A DNA stretch of 8,751 nt, taken from Acidimicrobiaceae bacterium. GTDB lineage: Bacteria > Actinomycetota > Acidimicrobiia > Acidimicrobiales > Palsa-688. Below, one piece after another: positions 5,751-8,751 of this stretch. Location of the stretch: positions 1 through 8,751 of the forward strand of contig DAHWQF010000122.1 in the NCBI GenBank assembly GCA_027334785.1. The letters run 5' to 3'. How positions within the stretch are numbered: the first letter of the stretch is position 1; each line of letters opens with the position of its first letter. The notes under the pieces were generated by a model. It worked only from the letters and a program-made list of their open reading frames with translations, did no database searches and was not told where the DNA came from. A program made the translations under genes and the position numbers.

Positions 5751-5776
5751 TTTGTACCGACCACACGACATACCGT
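5751..5776. promoter_or_regulatory. Divergent leaderless promoter pair
   Basis: Only 39 bp separate the dehydrogenase ATG (5743, minus) from the DUF2510 GTG (5783, plus). TACCGT at 5771-5776 fits TANNNT and ends 6 nt before the GTG. On the minus strand TACAAA (complement of 5751-5756) ends 7 nt before the ATG, but lacks the final T. No Shine-Dalgarno site is seen for the GTG, and only a weak GTGGAA precedes the ATG. The two promoters would share -35 territory, so they may compete. Confidence 0.4.
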
Positions 5777-5782
5777 AGTGCC

Positions 5783-7309
5783 GTGGCCGGGGAACACGAC
5801 GGGGCTCTCGAGGCTGGTTGGTACCCCGACCCGCTCGTGGCGGGCCGCCTGCGGTGGTGGGACGGGGAGGCCTGGACCGAGCACGTGGCGAGCGGGCGCC
5901 CGCCCGGGGTTCGGCCCGCGAGCACTTTTGCCAGGCGCTGGACTGCCCTGGCCCTGGTCGTCGCCCTTTTCGTTGTCGCGCTCGTGCTCGTCCTTCGCGG
6001 GGGCCCGCCCACGCTCTACTGGCGAGGCGAACCGCTCGACAACGTGAGGTCGGTCCTGGCCCGGGCGGGCTCGGCCATGAAGGCAGTGGCCAGGGCGGAC
6101 GAGGGCGCCATCTCAGGGGACGCCCGCTGCTATTTCCTGCTCGCCAACCGGACCTCCCACGATGTCGGGGACCAGTTGCGCTGCGGGCCGGTCCTTCTCC
6201 CCTGGTCCCGGCCGTCTGACCCCTGGCTCCCCTACAAGCTGAGGGCGTCGCCAGCCGGCAAGGGGGTGAAGCTCTCGGTCTCCCTGAGGCCGGTGCCGTC
6301 GGTCACCGTTGGCCTGGCTAAGGGCGAGGTCCTGCGCCGGCCCGGGGGCGCCTCGCCCCCACAGGGTGACGGCGGGCTCGCATTGCCGGCCGTGCCGCGC
6401 CAGCCGCCAGGCTGGGGAGGAGTGCTCACTGCCCCGCCGGCGGGGCTTTCCCCGGCACCCGTGGGCGACATGATCGGTGACTGGGGGGCGAGCTACCGGC
6501 TTGTCGCTTTCGGCGAGACCGCTCACCTAAAGGTCGCACTCGACCCGCCAGCGCTCCGGGAAGCGAAGGAGCCGCTGGGCAGCCTGTACGCGAAGGCGGG
6601 GGGTCGTCATGCCCATGGGCGCCCGCTTGCGAGGCTCCTGTTGCCACCTGAAGGCGAGGTGTTCGTCGTCGCCGAGTTGTCCGTAAACCCCGGGGAGGCC
6701 GCCGGGCCGCTGCCGGCGCAGGCCAATGGAGGCGCCGGCGCCAGCACGGACCGGCCGGTGCTCGAGGTGCTCGCCGGTGGGAACTCTGTAGATTTCCCCG
6801 CTTCGGCGACGAGCACGGCCACCACCAGCCTCACGCTCGCGGCGGCTGTGCCCGCCGGCGCCAAGCCCGAACTCGTCGTGTCCGACAAGGGCCTCGCCCA
6901 GCGGGCCTCGCTCGTGACGGGCGAACTTGGGAGGGGGCCGGCCATACTCACCCGGCCCGGTACATCCGAGAAGCTGTCGGCGGAGGCCACCCTCGACCGA
7001 GTCGGGGTATCGGTCTTGGACGCCTCGCTCGTGTGGTTCGCCGGAAGTGACGGGGGCACGGTACCGCCGAGCTTCGACCTTGCCTACCTCCAGGTCCTTG
7101 CGACCACGAACCCGGCCAACGCGACCCTCCCGGTGTCCGATTTCACACTGGTGATGCCGGGGGGCGAACTAGTGCGCGCCGTGCCCTTGCCCGACTCCGA
7201 CCGTCAGGCCCTCGCGGTGGGCTTTTTGGTGCCTGCCTCCTTCAGTGACGGCACCCTGGTGGTGTCGGCCGGCAAGCGGTCCCTCTCGGTGCCCGTGCGC
7301 TTCGAGTAG
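5783..7309 (+). CDS. DUF2510-domain single-pass membrane protein, function unknown
   Basis: I cannot assign a function to this 508-aa protein. Residues 11-35 (AGWYPDPLVAGRLRWWDG and on to EHV) are a clear DUF2510 motif, a short cytoplasmic Trp-rich module common in actinobacterial membrane proteins. One hydrophobic helix lies at about 53-71. The remaining ~435 residues should be outside the cell. They are rich in Pro, Gly, Ala and Val and look beta-rich, with two Cys in DARCYFLLANRTSHDVGDQLRC that may form a disulfide. No catalytic motif is seen. GTG 5783 is preferred over the earlier open start at 5669 because that part is antisense to the dehydrogenase and TACCGT sits 6 nt before the GTG. 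The last codons, PVRFE-stop, form the first unit of an 18-bp tandem repeat. A role as envelope-anchored binding or structural protein is only a guess. Confidence 0.8.
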   Translation: MAGEHDGALEAGWYPDPLVAGRLRWWDGEAWTEHVASGRPPGVRPASTFARRWTALALVVALFVVALVLVLRGGPPTLYWRGEPLDNVRSVLARAGSAMKAVARADEGAISGDARCYFLLANRTSHDVGDQLRCGPVLLPWSRPSDPWLPYKLRASPAGKGVKLSVSLRPVPSVTVGLAKGEVLRRPGGASPPQGDGGLALPAVPRQPPGWGGVLTAPPAGLSPAPVGDMIGDWGASYRLVAFGETAHLKVALDPPALREAKEPLGSLYAKAGGRHAHGRPLARLLLPPEGEVFVVAELSVNPGEAAGPLPAQANGGAGASTDRPVLEVLAGGNSVDFPASATSTATTSLTLAAAVPAGAKPELVVSDKGLAQRASLVTGELGRGPAILTRPGTSEKLSAEATLDRVGVSVLDASLVWFAGSDGGTVPPSFDLAYLQVLATTNPANATLPVSDFTLVMPGGELVRAVPLPDSDRQALAVGFLVPASFSDGTLVVSAGKRSLSVPVRFE

Positions 7310-7380
7310 CCAGTGCGCTTCGAGCAGCCGCGCGCTTCGAGCAGCCCGTGCGCTTTGAGTAGCCCGTGCGCTTCGAGTAG
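7292..7380 (+). repeat. 18-bp tandem array, five copies, starting within the DUF2510 stop region
   Basis: The unit cccgtgcgcttcgagtag occurs at 7292-7309, 7310-7327 (ccagtgcgcttcgagcag), 7328-7344 (17 bp), 7345-7362 and 7363-7380. The first copy encodes PVRFE and the stop codon of the upstream gene. Copies 4 and 5 also end in tag, copies 2 and 3 in cag. The array fills most of the 106-bp gap before serA and shows no terminator-like hairpin with a T-run. Confidence 0.9.
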
Positions 7381-7386
7381 TCGGTG

Positions 7387-7415
7387 GGCCCCCGTACCCC
7401 CATAGGCTGGGGGCC
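7387..7415 (+). promoter_or_regulatory. serA promoter region with an inverted repeat
   Basis: TAGGCT at 7403-7408 fits TANNNT and ends 7 nt before the serA ATG. GGCCCCC (7387-7393) and GGGGGCC (7409-7415) are perfect 7-bp arms that enclose this box, the right arm abutting the ATG. If the transcript is leaderless, the repeat acts only as DNA, for example as an operator. The G-run is too close to the ATG for a good Shine-Dalgarno site. Confidence 0.4.
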
Positions 7416-8639
7416 ATGACCAGAGAGCGCCTCTCGCCGGCCGACATCCGCGTCCTTTTGCTCGAGAACGTCCACCCCGATGCCACCGCGTTCCTCTCTA
7501 AGGCCGGCTACCAGGTCCAGTCCCTTGACCGGGCGCTCGACGAGGAGGAGCTCGTCTCACGCTTGGGCGAGGTGGACGTGGTCGGCATACGTAGCCGCAC
7601 CCACTTGACGGAGCGGGTACTGGCTTCGGCCCCGCACCTTTTGGCTATCGGGGCCTTTTGCATCGGCACCAACCAGATCGACCTGGCCGCGGCGAGCACC
7701 CACGGGGTCGCCGTCTTCAATGCGCCCTTCTCCAACACCCGAAGCGTCGTCGAGTTGGTCATATCGGAGATCGTCGCTCTTCAGCGGGGGCTCACCGATA
7801 AATCCGCCAAGATGCACCAGGGGATTTGGGACAAGTCAGCTGCGGGTAGCCACGAGGTGAGGGGACGCCGGCTCGGCATTGTCGGCTACGGCAACATCGG
7901 TTCGCAACTGTCCGTGCTGGCCGAAGCGCTCGGGATGTCGGTCTACTTCTACGACACGGCCGACAAGTTGGCGCTCGGCAACGCTAAGCATTGCGCGTCG
8001 ATGGAAGAGCTCCTCGAGCTCGTCGACATCGTCACCTTGCACGTGGACGGGCGGCCGTCCAACCGGGGGCTGTTCGGTGAGAGCGAGCTCGCCCGCATGC
8101 GCAAGGGCAGCATCTTCTTGAACCTGTCACGCGGTTTCGTGGTCGACCACGCTGCCCTGCGCTCGCACATCGAAAGCGGGCACCTGGCTGGCGCGGCGAT
8201 CGACGTGTTCCCGAACGAGCCCAAGCGCAAGGGCGAGCCCTTCGTCTCGGAACTGAGAGGCTTGCGCAACGTGGTGCTCACCCCCCACATTGGCGGCAGC
8301 ACCGAAGAGGCCCAGCAAGACATCGGCAATTTCGTTGCCGGGAAGCTGCACGACTACCTCTCGCTCGGTTCGACCTCGATGTCGGTCAACCTGCCCAACC
8401 TGGCGCTTCCGCCGCGAGCCGGGGAGTTCCGCATCACGGTGGTGCACAGGAACGTCCCGGGCGTTCTCGCTGCCGTAAACAGCCTGTTCGCCTCTCACGG
8501 CATGAACATCGAAGGCCAGTACCTTGGCACCCGCGGCGACCTCGGCTATGTGATCACGGACACGCCGAGCGATTTTTCACCCGAGGTGCTCGGTTCCCTT
8601 TCCTCGATGCCCTCGACGGTCCGCCTCCGCGTGCTCTGA
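7416..8639 (+). CDS. serA: D-3-phosphoglycerate dehydrogenase with ACT domain
   Basis: SerA oxidises 3-phosphoglycerate to 3-phosphohydroxypyruvate with NAD+, the first step of serine synthesis, in the cytoplasm. The 407-aa protein closely follows Escherichia coli SerA, including IRSRTHLTE (58-66), FCIGTNQIDL (81-90) and FNAPFSNTRSV (101-111). The NAD-binding GYGNIGSQ is at 157-164. The catalytic residues are Arg239 (in LSRG), Glu268 (in PNEP) and His291 (in TPHIGGS). A C-terminal ACT domain covers about 338-407. His344, Asn346 and Asn364 match the positions that bind serine in the E. coli enzyme, so feedback inhibition is likely. Many actinobacterial SerA proteins are the longer ~530-aa type, so this short type is somewhat unexpected. 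ATG 7416 is supported by a TAGGCT box 7 nt upstream. It stands alone, with no serine genes beside it in the window. Confidence 0.96.
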   Translation: MTRERLSPADIRVLLLENVHPDATAFLSKAGYQVQSLDRALDEEELVSRLGEVDVVGIRSRTHLTERVLASAPHLLAIGAFCIGTNQIDLAAASTHGVAVFNAPFSNTRSVVELVISEIVALQRGLTDKSAKMHQGIWDKSAAGSHEVRGRRLGIVGYGNIGSQLSVLAEALGMSVYFYDTADKLALGNAKHCASMEELLELVDIVTLHVDGRPSNRGLFGESELARMRKGSIFLNLSRGFVVDHAALRSHIESGHLAGAAIDVFPNEPKRKGEPFVSELRGLRNVVLTPHIGGSTEEAQQDIGNFVAGKLHDYLSLGSTSMSVNLPNLALPPRAGEFRITVVHRNVPGVLAAVNSLFASHGMNIEGQYLGTRGDLGYVITDTPSDFSPEVLGSLSSMPSTVRLRVL

Positions 8640-8751
8640 GCCTGAGGCGGTGCCGGCCGGGGCCGTCGGAGCGGGTCGCGAGGGGCAGCGGCGCCGCGCC
8701 CAAAGCCAGCTACCAAGAATCTGCTAAAGGTGCGCCAGCGGCGTGCCGAAA
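8640..8751. other. Region after serA, nothing recognised
   Basis: These last 112 bases are GC-rich up to about 8700 and more mixed after that. I see no coding start, no hairpin followed by a T-run, and no RNA gene. It may contain the promoter of a gene beyond the window. Confidence 0.4.

Noticed and set aside
8640..8751. Intrinsic terminator after serA
   Set aside because: GC-rich self-complementary bits exist, but no stable hairpin followed by Ts can be seen.

Overview
The window is GC-rich and densely coded. Its gene families (a DUF2510 membrane protein, a polyphosphate-glucokinase-type ROK kinase, a GT2/GtrA pair) and its promoters, with TANNNT boxes only 6-8 nt before start codons, suggest a high-GC actinobacterium. 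A lineage such as Acidimicrobiia is possible, but I cannot fix it from this sequence. Two genes are broken by single-base lesions: a TAG in the ABC ATPase and a one-base frameshift in a polyol dehydrogenase. This means either real gene decay or errors in a draft assembly.

Layout. 1-433 (+): C-terminal part of an ABC exporter ATPase, cut by the window edge and carrying an internal TAG. 420-502 (+): what looks like the degenerate first ~27 codons of an ABC-2 permease, overlapping the ATPase stop. 503-655 (-): a 50-aa zinc-ribbon protein with its own strong Shine-Dalgarno site. 656-1326: no convincing gene; it holds two inverted repeats, a 15-bp tandem array and a 17-bp tandem duplication. 1327-2127 (+): an intact ABC-2 permease. 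2151-2954 (-): ROK/polyphosphate-glucokinase-like sugar kinase, convergent with the permease. 3034-4023 (+): GT2 polyprenyl-phosphate-type glycosyltransferase, divergent from the kinase. 3936-4547 (-): GtrA-family membrane protein, overlapping the end of the GT2 gene by 88 bp. 4606-5743 (-): frameshifted zinc-dependent sorbitol/xylitol-type dehydrogenase with a Gly-rich minisatellite inside its Rossmann domain. 5783-7309 (+): DUF2510 single-pass membrane protein. 7292-7380: five 18-bp tandem units that begin inside the last codons of that gene. 7416-8639 (+): serA, phosphoglycerate dehydrogenase with an ACT domain. 8640-8751: nothing recognised.

How the parts relate. The ATPase and permease form one ABC exporter locus that appears rearranged: a second permease seems to have been reduced to its 5' end, and unrelated DNA now separates ATPase from permease. 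GT2 and GtrA are usual partners in moving or using lipid-linked sugars at the membrane. The sugar kinase, polyol dehydrogenase and SerA are separate metabolic genes. I see no coherent new defence or mobile system. The most unusual features are the rearranged ABC locus with its gene-poor island, the coding overlap of GT2 and GtrA, and several independent 15-18 bp minisatellites.
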